A DNA stretch of 64,000 nucleotides. Origin: Raineyella sp. W15-4 (GTDB lineage Bacteria > Actinomycetota > Actinomycetes > Propionibacteriales > Propionibacteriaceae). Shown piece by piece: positions 29,865 through 37,853 of this stretch. How positions within the stretch are numbered: position 1 is the first letter of the stretch; every line of letters begins with the position of its first letter. The notes under the pieces are model-generated. The model searched no databases. It worked only from the letters and a program-made list of their open reading frames with translations, and was not told the DNA's origin. The DNA is taken from assembly GCF_033170155.1 (NCBI RefSeq), contig NZ_CP137079.1:2728001-2792000 (forward strand). The letters are read 5' to 3'. A program made the position numbers and the translations under genes.

Positions 29865-30863
29865 TCAGCTGGTGAAGCCGGCGTGGACGTGGTCGTGGTG
29901 GGTGTCGTCGGTGAAGAATGCCGAGCCGGACAGGGCGTACGGTCCGCCGACGTTGTACGAGCCCGCCTTCGCGGCGTCGCGCATGTACGCGGTGACCAAC
30001 GACTGCGGGGTCGCCGCGTCGATCACGGCCCGGTCCTCGATCCGCCAGGTGTCGAACGCCCGGCCGCGCGGATGGTCGCTGAGCCTGGTGGTGCCGAAGA
30101 CGTAGGTGGGGTGCCCGGACCGGACCACGCTGACCCCGATCCGGTAGGTCTGCGCCAGCGTCAGCAGGGCGTCCAACACGGAATCGTGCACCTGCCCGGA
30201 GGCGATGTCGGCTGCCGAGGCCGGTGGCAGGTCGATCCGGTCGGAGGACAGCACCTCCGTGGCCAGTGCCGACAGGGTGACCGCCGGCCCGGGGTCGGAG
30301 GGATGGATCTCGGTGACCCGCCAGGTCGGCGAGGCCTGGACGAGGCGTACGTCGTAGGTGGCCCCGCCGGCGGTGACCGCCCCGGCGGCGTCCCGGGTCC
30401 AGGCCCGGGTCACCACCAGCACGCTCGCCGAGGTGGCGAGGATGCCGCCGTACTGGGCGAAGATCACCTGGAGGGCCGACGCGTCGGCTCCCGACACGAC
30501 CGGGCCGGCCGCGGCGACCAGGCCGGGGTCCTGGCCCAGCGCACCGACCCGGGCCCGGGCGGCGTCCGCGCCGGACTGGCCGGGTCCCCAGTCGCCGAGC
30601 GCCTCGACGAGCCGGGTGGCGGCGAGCTTGACCGCCGGCTGTACGTCGCGCGGGTTCGCCGCCCAGGTCGTGGCGGACGGCAGCGGGGTCGGACTCGGCG
30701 TGGCCGAGGAGGGGCCGACGGTGGGCGTCATCCCCGAGGCAGATGTCGTACCGGCGGCGCCACCACCGCCCGACCGAACACCGCAGGCGGACAGCAGCAC
30801 GCCGGTGCCGGCGAGGAGAAAGGCACGCCGCCCGAGAGCGAGCCGGTCCTGAGGAGCGCTCAT
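29865..30863 (-). CDS. Putative lipoprotein with M15-like peptidase motifs
   Basis: A 332-residue exported protein with a twin-arginine-like start (GRRAFLLAGTGVLLSAC) and lipobox LSAC. A Ser/Thr/Pro linker is followed by a helical region, and the C-terminal third has SDHPRGRAFDTW and THHDHVHAGF. These resemble the zinc ligands (H…D…H) of M15/VanY-type peptidases, so a cell-wall peptidase is possible, though the family's W-H motif is altered. Its ATG overlaps the stop of the toxin remnant by four bases, so its translation may be coupled to that decayed gene. Confidence 0.72.
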   Translation of the reverse strand: MSAPQDRLALGRRAFLLAGTGVLLSACGVRSGGGGAAGTTSASGMTPTVGPSSATPSPTPLPSATTWAANPRDVQPAVKLAATRLVEALGDWGPGQSGADAARARVGALGQDPGLVAAAGPVVSGADASALQVIFAQYGGILATSASVLVVTRAWTRDAAGAVTAGGATYDVRLVQASPTWRVTEIHPSDPGPAVTLSALATEVLSSDRIDLPPASAADIASGQVHDSVLDALLTLAQTYRIGVSVVRSGHPTYVFGTTRLSDHPRGRAFDTWRIEDRAVIDAATPQSLVTAYMRDAAKAGSYNVGGPYALSGSAFFTDDTHHDHVHAGFTS

Positions 30864-31012
30864 GCACCCCAGTGTGCGTCGGGCAAGTCCAGGACAACCG
30901 CGTCGGTCGCGACAGCCAACCCCAGGTCACGCACGTGCTCGACGTCGTGACCCGCTGCGGTCAGCAACTCCACGAGCCTTACAGACAGATTGTTGTCGAG
31001 CAGGAGCCTCAT
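30860..31012 (-). pseudogene. Truncated DUF5615 PIN-like toxin
   Basis: A 50-residue frame beginning MRLLLDNNLSVRLVELLTAA and continuing VEHVRDLGLAVATDAVVLD, which is the N-terminal third of DUF5615 toxins (normally about 110 residues). After VVLD it changes to LPDAHWGA and stops. The rest of the nuclease domain, including later acidic residues, is missing. It overlaps the antitoxin gene by four bases (ATGA), the normal arrangement of the pair, so the locus was once complete. Confidence 0.75.
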
Positions 31013-31239
31013 GCGGCTGGGGTCACGGGTATGTGCCGCTCCTGAACGAGATCGGCGGCGAATCGCAGGGACGCCGCAATGTCCTCGGCGGTCAGGTCCG
31101 GCAGGTCCGCGACGATCTCCGCGACGCTCATTCCGTCGGCCACCATCGCCACCACCGTGGACACCGGAATGCGCAGGCCTCGGACGGTCGGCACTCCGCC
31201 CATGACCGCCGGGTCCACTGTGATGCGGGATGGGTCCAT
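31009..31239 (-). CDS. DUF433 antitoxin-like protein
   Basis: A 76-residue protein of the DUF433 family: ITVDPAVMGGVPTVRGLRIP, then VADGMSVAEIVADLPDLTAE, a helix-turn-helix-like layout. It is the usual upstream partner of DUF5615 toxins, binding operator DNA and the toxin. ATG 31239 gives the standard start MDPSRITVDP. Its toxin gene is truncated, so the protein may now be an orphan. Confidence 0.85.
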   Translation of the reverse strand: MDPSRITVDPAVMGGVPTVRGLRIPVSTVVAMVADGMSVAEIVADLPDLTAEDIAASLRFAADLVQERHIPVTPAA

Positions 31240-31440
31240 GGCTCCAGCGTACGACGGCGCCGGCCCCAAGGTGCCTGCCTGGGTGCGTTGCGGCAGACTC
31301 CCGCTCGTCTGGAACAGATATCAGGCTGATTGCGCGATCTCCGGCACGGTGTGGCCTCGAACCTCTCTCAAGGTGGCAATGACGATGTCGAGGTCCAAGG
31401 CGTCTCGGTCAGATCTCCGGAAGTGGTCAGGTGAAACAGC

Positions 31441-31519
31441 TCCCCGGGCAGGAGTCGAACCTGCGTCGCTTGTCCTGATTCAAAGTCAGGCGGGCCCTGC
31501 CGACAGACCAACCGGGGAA
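31441..31519 (-). tRNA. tRNA-Gln (anticodon UUG), unusual form
   Basis: The minus strand gives acceptor TCCCCGG/CCGGGGA with discriminator G, anticodon stem CCTGA/TCAGG around loop CTTTGAA (anticodon UUG) and T stem GCAGG/CCTGC around TTCGACT. The variable region is nine bases and an extra base separates the D and anticodon stems, making 79 nt, longer than a normal tRNA-Gln. CCA is not encoded. It may be functional but divergent, or partly decayed. Confidence 0.75.
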
Positions 31520-31613
31520 TGGTGCGAACCCAGGCAACTATACGGGACGGCGGCAGCGTGCACGGATGTCTCGGCGGCCGGCATCGCCCGCACCGGAGGC
31601 CGGCCGGACCGCC

Positions 31614-32666
31614 CTATCCAGTCGTCGCAGCCCGGTGCCAGCCCAGCAGCGGCGCCAGGTGCTCGGCGATATCGGTGAGGATCTGGACGTAGTCCTCGGG
31701 CGCGAAGTCGAAGGGCAGCGCGAAGGCGACCTCGTCGACCAGGCGGAACGCCGCCGACGCCTGCAGCCGCTCGGCGATCTCGGCCGACGTACCGACCAGA
31801 TCGGGGGCGAAGAGCAGCTGCGCCGGTCCCTGGGGCCGGAGCGTCCGCGGCAGCCGTTCCGCCCCGTACGCGTGGTAGCGCGCGGCCTGCTCACGGGTCG
31901 CCGAGTCGGTCGGCACGACGACCAGCCCCTGGGAGACACGCGCCGCGTCGCCCCGAGGATGGTGGGCACGGAAGGTCCGGATCTGCCCAGCCTGGATGGC
32001 GTCGAAGTCGGCCGGGGCATCGGCGTCGCCGGCCTTGACCACGCTGCTGGTGAGCAGGTTCATCGCATGCTCCCCCGCCCACCGGGCCGAGCGCAGGCTG
32101 CCCGCCCCGTACCACAGGCGCTCCCGCAGCCCCGGCGCGTGTGGCTGGACATGGTCGCTGAACTCCTCGACGATGCTCGCCCGGCCGGAGAAGCTGCTCA
32201 CCGGACGGCCCTCGATGGCCCACAGCAGCCGATCAACCCTGGCGTAGGTGAAGTCCTCCCGGTCGAAGGAGTCCGGATAGAGGAACTCCTTGACGTCGTC
32301 GTAGCGCATCGGCGGCCCGACGCTCACCCCCGGGTTGAGCCGGCCGACACTCAGCAGGTCGACGGTGGCGAGGTCCTCGGCGAGCCGCAGCGGGTTCTCC
32401 AGGCCGACCGGGATGACGGCGGTGCCCAGCTCGATCCGGGAGGTCCGCTGCGACGCCGCAGCGAGCACGGCGACCGGTGAGGAGATGCCGTGCTGGAGGT
32501 GGCGCTGGCGGACCCAGGCGGAGTCGTAGCCGAGCCGCTCACCGAGCTCGATCATCGCCAGGGTGGCCTCGTGGCCCGCGGCGGGCCGGTCCTCCTCGAA
32601 CGTGCCGAGGGTGAGGAACCCCAGCCTGCGCAGGGGACGCGGCCGGGTGCCGGCTGCTGCTGTCAT
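31614..32666 (-). CDS. Luciferase-like flavin-dependent monooxygenase
   Basis: A 350-residue TIM-barrel flavin monooxygenase of the bacterial luciferase-like (LLM) superfamily. LGFLTLGTFEEDRPAAGHEA starts the barrel, then AWVRQRHLQHGISSPVAVLA, TSRIELGTAVIPVGLENPLR and VDLLSVGRLNPGVSVGP. The start ATG 32666 follows AAGGACG. It is the leftmost gene of the sulfur island and lies downstream of the GPH transporter and an NtaA-like monooxygenase on the same strand. The substrate cannot be told; an organosulfur compound is suggested by neighbours. Confidence 0.85.
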   Translation of the reverse strand: MTAAAGTRPRPLRRLGFLTLGTFEEDRPAAGHEATLAMIELGERLGYDSAWVRQRHLQHGISSPVAVLAAASQRTSRIELGTAVIPVGLENPLRLAEDLATVDLLSVGRLNPGVSVGPPMRYDDVKEFLYPDSFDREDFTYARVDRLLWAIEGRPVSSFSGRASIVEEFSDHVQPHAPGLRERLWYGAGSLRSARWAGEHAMNLLTSSVVKAGDADAPADFDAIQAGQIRTFRAHHPRGDAARVSQGLVVVPTDSATREQAARYHAYGAERLPRTLRPQGPAQLLFAPDLVGTSAEIAERLQASAAFRLVDEVAFALPFDFAPEDYVQILTDIAEHLAPLLGWHRAATTG

Positions 32667-32725
32667 CGTCCTTCGACCTCCGTCATCCTTCGACCTCCAT
32701 CCGTCCGGCGCGGTTCGCGCTGATG

Positions 32726-34111
32726 CTATCCATCGCCTAGCCACGGCTCCGCTTCGATGTCGCGGCGGCGCAGCCGGTAGCCACGGAAGACGACCAGGCT
32801 GATCAACACCAGCAGCGCGGGGATGATGCTCAGCCCGAGGACGATCGCCACCACGGCCGAGGCCGGCTGGGTCACCGCCACCCCGGCCGAGGCCTGATAG
32901 CCGCCGACCTGCAGCAGCACCGACAGCAGCACGGCCCCGAAGGCCAGCCCGGCGGTCTCGCCACCGGTCCACACGCCGGTGAACACCCCGGCCAGATCGC
33001 GATGCTGGCGCCGGGTCTCGTACGCCACCACGTCGGGCAGGATCGACAGCGGCAGGGACTGCAGCCCGGCGTACGCCACTCCGGCCACCGCCACCGGCAC
33101 GTACAGCCAGGGGCCTGGCAGCCAAACCAGCACGATCATGCTGGCGGTGGCCGCAGCGAACAGGCCACCGGCCAGGTACACCAGCGGCTCCTTGCCGTAG
33201 CGGTCGGCCAGCCGACCCCAGACGGGGGTGACCAGCAGCGCCGGGCCGATCAGCGCCAGGAAGATCCAGGTGAGGGCGCTCTCCCGGTGCAGCACCCAGG
33301 TGGCCACATACTGCCCCACGGCCAGCAGCAGACCGGAGGCGATGGCCTTCAGGACGAAGGAGAGGAAGAGGGCCCGGAACGGCCGGCTGCTGGAGAAGGC
33401 CCGCCAGCCCTGGCGATAGGCCTCCACCGGACCGATCGAGGAGCGTACGGGCCGGTCTCCCCCGGGCGTCGTGGGCCGGGCTGTGGCGGCCTGGCCGGCG
33501 ATCCACATCGAGGCGCCCATCAGCAGCGCCGAGGCGACTGCCATCACCAGGTAGCCGACGGCGACGTCATCGAACTGCTGACGGATCGCCGGGGCGACAC
33601 CGCCGAAGAGCAGGATCGCGACCGTGAGCATCACGATCCGCCAGGTCAACAACCGGGTCCGCTCGGTGTAGCGGTCGGTGATCTCGGCGGCCAGTGCCAG
33701 GTAAGGAATCTGGAACAGGCTGAACGAGGTCGCCGCGAGGACGAAGGCCGCGGTCACCCAGGCTCCGGCCAGCCATCCCGGCAGGCTGCGATCGACGGCG
33801 AAGGTGAGCACGAAGAAGATCGGGATGGTGACCGCTCCCAGCCTCATCAACGGGCGCCGCGAGCCGTGCAGTGCGGTCGACCGGTCGCTGATCGAGCCGA
33901 TCACCGGATCGATGACCACGTCCCAGACCTTGGCGACGGCCACCACCACCCCGGCCGCCAGCGCGGCGATGCCGACGACATCGGTGAGGTAGTACAGCAG
34001 CACCAAGCCGGGCAGGGTGTTGAAACCGCCGGTGCCGATCGACCCGATCGCGTACTGGGTCACTGTCCGGCGGGACAGCGCCGGAGCCACGTCGGTGTCG
34101 GTGGTGCTCAC
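32726..34111 (-). CDS. GPH-family (MelB-like) cation symporter
   Basis: A 461-residue transporter with about 12 membrane segments. The N-terminal VVAVAKVWDVVIDPVIGSIS-DRS motif (about residues 60–80) is typical of glycoside–pentoside–hexuronide:cation symporters. It probably imports a small organic solute by cation coupling. GTG 34111 is the likely start, four bases after the stop of the neighbouring monooxygenase gene, so the two are probably coupled. In this context a thio-compound or sulfonate is conceivable, but the family mostly carries sugars. Confidence 0.87.
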   Translation of the reverse strand: MSTTDTDVAPALSRRTVTQYAIGSIGTGGFNTLPGLVLLYYLTDVVGIAALAAGVVVAVAKVWDVVIDPVIGSISDRSTALHGSRRPLMRLGAVTIPIFFVLTFAVDRSLPGWLAGAWVTAAFVLAATSFSLFQIPYLALAAEITDRYTERTRLLTWRIVMLTVAILLFGGVAPAIRQQFDDVAVGYLVMAVASALLMGASMWIAGQAATARPTTPGGDRPVRSSIGPVEAYRQGWRAFSSSRPFRALFLSFVLKAIASGLLLAVGQYVATWVLHRESALTWIFLALIGPALLVTPVWGRLADRYGKEPLVYLAGGLFAAATASMIVLVWLPGPWLYVPVAVAGVAYAGLQSLPLSILPDVVAYETRRQHRDLAGVFTGVWTGGETAGLAFGAVLLSVLLQVGGYQASAGVAVTQPASAVVAIVLGLSIIPALLVLISLVVFRGYRLRRRDIEAEPWLGDG

Positions 34112-34115
34112 TGGT

Positions 34116-35492
34116 CTACTCCCCCGGAGCTGCCAGTGCCGCGGGCACCGCACGGTGCCAGTGCACCTCCGGCCGGGCCAGACCGTAGTGCTCGCGCAGC
34201 GTCGACCCGGTGTAGGCGGTGCGGAACAGGCCGCGTTCCTGCAGGATCGGCACGACCTTGTCGACGAAGTCGGTCAGTCCGTCGGGGTGGACGGGCGGCA
34301 TGATGTTGAACCCGTCGGCCGCCCCGGAGGTGAACCACTGCTCGATCACGTCCGCCACCTGCACCGGGGTGCCGGTCACCACCAGGTGCCCGCGGGCCCC
34401 GGCGAAGAATCCCAGCAGCTCCAGCAGGGTCGGCGATGTCGCCCGGATCCAGTCCCGCAGCACGGTCCGGCGGCTCACCGTGTTGTCCGACTCGTCCCCC
34501 TGGACGGCGAAGATCTCCACCGGGACCCGGTCGTCCGGCTCCAGGGCCGCGAGCGCCTGCGGATCGACCTGGGCGTACTCGGCGATGTAGGCCTCCCCGT
34601 ACCGGCGATTGATGTGGCTGTGCAGCTCGCGGGCCACCTCCCTGGCCGCTGCAGCGGTGTCACCGATGTACGGGCTCAACCCGGGCAGCACCTTGATGTC
34701 CCGGCCGTCACGGCCGAAGCCGGCAGCCCGGCTCCGGACGTCGGCGGCGAAGGCGAGGGCCTGCTGCTGGTCCTGCTGCGCGGTGAAGATCACCTCGGCG
34801 AAACGGGCGGCGAAGTCCCGGCCGGTGGTGGAGGAGCCGGCTTGCACGTAGACCGGGCGCCCCTGTGGGGATCGGGGCAGATTGAGCGCCCCAGACACGC
34901 TGACCTCCGCACCGGAGAAGTCGGCCGGTCGGATGTGGCTGATGTCGGCGTAGACACCACTCGGCCGGTCCGCCCGGAACGCCGCGTCGTCCCAGCTGTC
35001 CCACAGCTGGGTGATCGCCTCGACGTACTCGGTGGCCCGCGCATACCGCCGGGCCGGATCGGGGTGCTCGGGTCGGCCGAAGTGGCCGGCGGCCTGGGGC
35101 CAGGCGGTGGTGACGATGTTCCAGCCCGCACGTCCCTTCGACAGGTGATCCAGGGTCGACAGCTGACGGGCCAGGTTGTACGGCTCGGTGTAGGTCGTGG
35201 ACGCCGTCGCGACCAAGCCGATGCGACGGGTCGCGGTGGCCAGCGCCGACAGCAGCGAGATCGGCTCCAGGGCGTGCAGCGCGCTGAACCGGACCTGCCG
35301 GTCGTCGTAGACGGGCGCATCGGCCAGGAAGATCGCGTCCAGCAGACCCCGCTCCGCGGTCGTCGCCAGCTCGGTCCAGTAGTCGAGGTCGGTCAGGCGA
35401 TCCGCCCCCGAGGACGGGTGGCGCCACGCGGCCTCATGGTGGCCCGCGTAGTAGAGGAACGCATTGAGGTGGAGCTGGCGGCTGGCGGTCAC
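34116..35492 (-). CDS. NtaA/SnaA/DszA-family FMN-dependent monooxygenase
   Basis: A 458-residue LLM protein of the length and pattern of nitrilotriacetate/dibenzothiophene-sulfone monooxygenases: HLNAFLYYAGHHEAAWRHP, LAMI-type barrel strands, LDHLSKGRAGWNIVTTAW and RPVYVQAGSSTTGRDFAARF. Such enzymes use FMNH2 from a separate reductase to attack C–S or C–N bonds. The reductase at 41110–41607 is a plausible partner. GTG 35492 is chosen over TTG 35498. It is divergent from cysK across a 186-bp region. Confidence 0.9.
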   Translation of the reverse strand: MTASRQLHLNAFLYYAGHHEAAWRHPSSGADRLTDLDYWTELATTAERGLLDAIFLADAPVYDDRQVRFSALHALEPISLLSALATATRRIGLVATASTTYTEPYNLARQLSTLDHLSKGRAGWNIVTTAWPQAAGHFGRPEHPDPARRYARATEYVEAITQLWDSWDDAAFRADRPSGVYADISHIRPADFSGAEVSVSGALNLPRSPQGRPVYVQAGSSTTGRDFAARFAEVIFTAQQDQQQALAFAADVRSRAAGFGRDGRDIKVLPGLSPYIGDTAAAAREVARELHSHINRRYGEAYIAEYAQVDPQALAALEPDDRVPVEIFAVQGDESDNTVSRRTVLRDWIRATSPTLLELLGFFAGARGHLVVTGTPVQVADVIEQWFTSGAADGFNIMPPVHPDGLTDFVDKVVPILQERGLFRTAYTGSTLREHYGLARPEVHWHRAVPAALAAPGE

Positions 35493-35516
35493 AGGCAATC
35501 CAATCCCTGCTGAAAT

Positions 35517-35533
35517 AGTAGGCTTTTATCAGT
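35517..35533 (-). promoter_or_regulatory. AT-rich motif shared with the lysR promoter
   Basis: Read on the minus strand this contains ATAAAAGCCTACTA, close to ATAAAACCTACCTG upstream of the lysR gene (38847–38863). It overlaps TACTAT, a plausible -10 element for the monooxygenase gene. It could be an operator for the LysR protein. Confidence 0.35.
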
Positions 35534-35678
35534 GTAGGCATCCCCCATCCCGCCGTACGACAGCGTTCCGAACATCTCGCTCGGCCCTCACAGTTTCACG
35601 GATGTGATGGGTAGGATCACCCCAGCTTCTGCATCCGACATGCAGATCCGTATCCGACGTGTAGAAAGGTCCACCACC

Positions 35679-36626
35679 GTGGCACCCGTCCATGACAACC
35701 TCACCGAACTGGTCGGCGCCACCCCGCTGGTGCACCTCGGCCGTCTCATCCCCGAGGGTCGCGTGCTCGGCAAGCTGGAGTCGCTCAACCCCGGCGGCAG
35801 CGTGAAGGACCGCGCCGCGCTGGCGATGATCCGGGCCGCGGAGGCCGACGGTCGCCTCGCCCCCGGTGGCACCATCCTGGAGGCCACCAGTGGCAACACC
35901 GGGATCGCACTGGCCTGGATCGGCACCGCCGCCGGCTACCGGGTGGTGCTGGTGATCCCGGAGGACCAGTCGCTGGAGCGCCGGGCCCTGGTCCGCGCCC
36001 TGGGCGCCGAGCTCGTCCTCACCCCTGCCGCGGACGGCATGGCGGGTGCCAACCGGCGGGCCGGCGAGATCCTGGCCGCAACACCCGGCGCCTGGCTCGT
36101 CGGCCAGGGCGGCAACCCGGCCAACTTGGAGGCGCATTACCGCACCACCGGGCCGGAGATCTGGGCCGATACCGAGGGTGAGGTCGACATCTTCGTCGGC
36201 ACCACCGGAACCGGCGGCACGGTGACCGGGGCGGGGCGCTACCTCAAGGAGCAGAAGCCGGACCTGCAGGTGGTCGCGGTCGAACCGGCGGAGGCGCCGG
36301 TGTACAACGGTGGGGACTGGCAGCCGCACCGCATCCAGGGCATCATCGGCGGTGCGTCGGTGCCGCCGATCACGGATCTCGAGCTGTTCGACGAGGTGAT
36401 CGACATCCCGGAGGAGGAGGCCCTCGAGGTCGCCCGGGAGGCGATGCGCACCGAGGGACTGATCGCCGGGATCAGCGCCGGCGCCGCGCTGGCCGCGGCC
36501 CGGCGGCTGGCCGCGCGGCCGGAGAACGCCGGCAAGACAATCGTGGCAGTGCTGCCCGACACCGGCGAGCGCTACATCTCCACCGATCTGTTCGCGCCGT
36601 TCCGGACAGCTGACGAAGCGGACTGA
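35679..36626 (+). CDS. cysK: Cysteine synthase (O-acetylserine sulfhydrylase)
   Basis: A 315-residue PLP enzyme that joins sulfide to O-acetylserine. LESLNPGGSVKDRAALAMI contains the PLP lysine (about residue 41), EATSGNTGIALAWI binds the substrate carboxylate, and GTTGTGGTVTGAGRYL binds the phosphate. GTG 35679 follows AGAAAGG; the frame extends 25 codons upstream without family resemblance. It lies centrally in the organosulfur island, flanked by a monooxygenase and a rhodanese, and would capture the released sulfide or sulfite-derived sulfur. Confidence 0.94.
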   Translation: MAPVHDNLTELVGATPLVHLGRLIPEGRVLGKLESLNPGGSVKDRAALAMIRAAEADGRLAPGGTILEATSGNTGIALAWIGTAAGYRVVLVIPEDQSLERRALVRALGAELVLTPAADGMAGANRRAGEILAATPGAWLVGQGGNPANLEAHYRTTGPEIWADTEGEVDIFVGTTGTGGTVTGAGRYLKEQKPDLQVVAVEPAEAPVYNGGDWQPHRIQGIIGGASVPPITDLELFDEVIDIPEEEALEVAREAMRTEGLIAGISAGAALAAARRLAARPENAGKTIVAVLPDTGERYISTDLFAPFRTADEAD

Positions 36627-36722
36627 CCGCCGAGGACAAGCCGGGCCAACCGGCAGCGCCGCACCGCCGCTGCGCACGCATCAGTCAGCCGCCGCCCGTC
36701 CAGTCAGCTGCGCCCCGCCGAT

Positions 36723-36779
36723 GCGCGGCGGATAGCTGAAAGCGCAGCGGGTAACCGAAGGCGCGGCGGATGTCGCCGA
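36723..36779. repeat. Three degenerate tandem 19-bp units
   Basis: Units at 36723–36741, 36742–36760 and 36761–36779 each begin GCGCRGCGGRT. They lie in the 354-bp gap between cysK and the rhodanese gene, which holds no gene I can support. Confidence 0.6.
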
Positions 36780-36819
36780 CATCAGCACCCTGGTGCGCGG
36801 CGCCAAGGTGTCGACCGCC

Positions 36820-36902
36820 GGGCCAGCACACGGCATGAGTGGGCCAGCACGTGGCTGAGTGGGCCACCACGTGCCACGACTGGCCCAGTACGTGGCATGA
36901 TG
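36820..36902. repeat. Four degenerate tandem ~21-bp units around CACGTG
   Basis: Units start at 36820, 36841, 36861 and 36882, with pattern GGGCCAGCACGTGGCATGAGT and up to seven differences per unit. Three carry ACGTG. The array runs directly into the terminator hairpin. Confidence 0.65.
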
Positions 36903-36935
36903 AGGGCCCCGCCGGGCTCCCGGCGGGGCCCTCAT
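36900..36935. terminator. Strong hairpin between convergent cysK and rhodanese genes
   Basis: A perfect 17-bp inverted repeat (ATGAGGGCCCCGCCGGG and its complement) with a two-base spacer. No U-run follows, but the very stable stem between two converging genes fits a bidirectional terminator. Confidence 0.7.
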
Positions 36936-36980
36936 CCCCCGTACGCCCCGTCAGAACGGAACGATCCCCCCCCCGTACGC

Positions 36981-37817
36981 CTAGCGTTCCGCGCCCACGG
37001 CCCGGGGCAGCTCGTCGTGGTTCGACCACTGTGACCAGGATCCGGGGAACAGCGCGGCGTCGAAGCCGGCGATCGCTAGCGCGGCGATCTCGTGGGTGGC
37101 GGTGACCCCGGAGCCGCAGTAGGCCCCCACCTCGACACCGTCATGGACGCCGAGGCCCTCGAACCGGCGGCGCAGGTCGGCGGCGGGCAGGAAGCGACCG
37201 TCGGGCCCCAGGTTCCCTCCGGTCGGCGCGTTCACCGCACCGGGAACGTGGCCGGCGTGCGGGTCGATCGGCTCGCTGTCCCCGCGGTAGCGTTCCGGCG
37301 CCCGGGCGTCCAGCAGCACCCCGGACCGTGCCGCCGCCAGCACGCCGTCCAGCGGGATGGTGGGCAGCCGTCCGGAGTCCAGCCTGACGTCACCGGCCGG
37401 TGGGGTGACCTCGCCGGTCTCCAGGGGCAGCCCGGCGGCCTGCCAGGCCCCCAGCCCGCCGTCCAGCAGTTGCACCGCGTCGAACCCGGCCCAACGGAGC
37501 AGCCACCAGGCCCGGGCCGCCGCCAGCGCATTGACCGCGTCGTACGCCACCACAGTGTCCCCGTCGTGCAGGCCCCAGCGCCGTGCGGCCGCCTGGAGAT
37601 CGGCCGGAGCGGGCAGCGGGTGTCTGCCGTCCCGGGGATCGCCGGGCGAGGCCAGCTCCCGGTCCAGGTCGACGTAGACCGCGCCGGGGAGGTGCCCCTC
37701 CCGGTAGTGGTCGTGGCCGTGCGGGTCGCCCAACGTCCATCGGACGTCGAGCAGCACCGGCGCTTCCCCGCGGGAGATCCGCTCGCCCAGTTCCTGGGCA
37801 CTGATCAGAACACTCAT
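36981..37817 (-). CDS. Thiosulfate/3-mercaptopyruvate sulfurtransferase (tandem rhodanese)
   Basis: A 278-residue protein with two rhodanese domains. The inactive N-terminal one (LLDVRWTLGDPHGHDHYREG) covers about 1–130 and the catalytic one 150–278, with the active-site loop AYCGSGVTATH (Cys about 234). Such enzymes transfer sulfane sulfur from thiosulfate or 3-mercaptopyruvate to acceptors such as cyanide or thiols. It is 37 bases from the LysR gene on the same strand, in a sulfur-metabolism context. Confidence 0.92.
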   Translation of the reverse strand: MSVLISAQELGERISRGEAPVLLDVRWTLGDPHGHDHYREGHLPGAVYVDLDRELASPGDPRDGRHPLPAPADLQAAARRWGLHDGDTVVAYDAVNALAAARAWWLLRWAGFDAVQLLDGGLGAWQAAGLPLETGEVTPPAGDVRLDSGRLPTIPLDGVLAAARSGVLLDARAPERYRGDSEPIDPHAGHVPGAVNAPTGGNLGPDGRFLPAADLRRRFEGLGVHDGVEVGAYCGSGVTATHEIAALAIAGFDAALFPGSWSQWSNHDELPRAVGAER

Positions 37818-37853
37818 GGCAGCACGCTAAGGAGAGGCCCGGCGGGGGTCCAA

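Noticed and set aside
31321-31430. Minus-strand frame ending DIVIATLREVRGHTVPEIA, next to the tRNA-Gln gene
   Set aside because: It looks protein-like and may be the 3' remnant of a displaced gene, but it is cut at the tRNA, has no start, and no family could be named with confidence.
36820-36902. Possible CRISPR array
   Set aside because: Units are contiguous and degenerate, about 21 bp, with no distinct spacers and no cas genes nearby.
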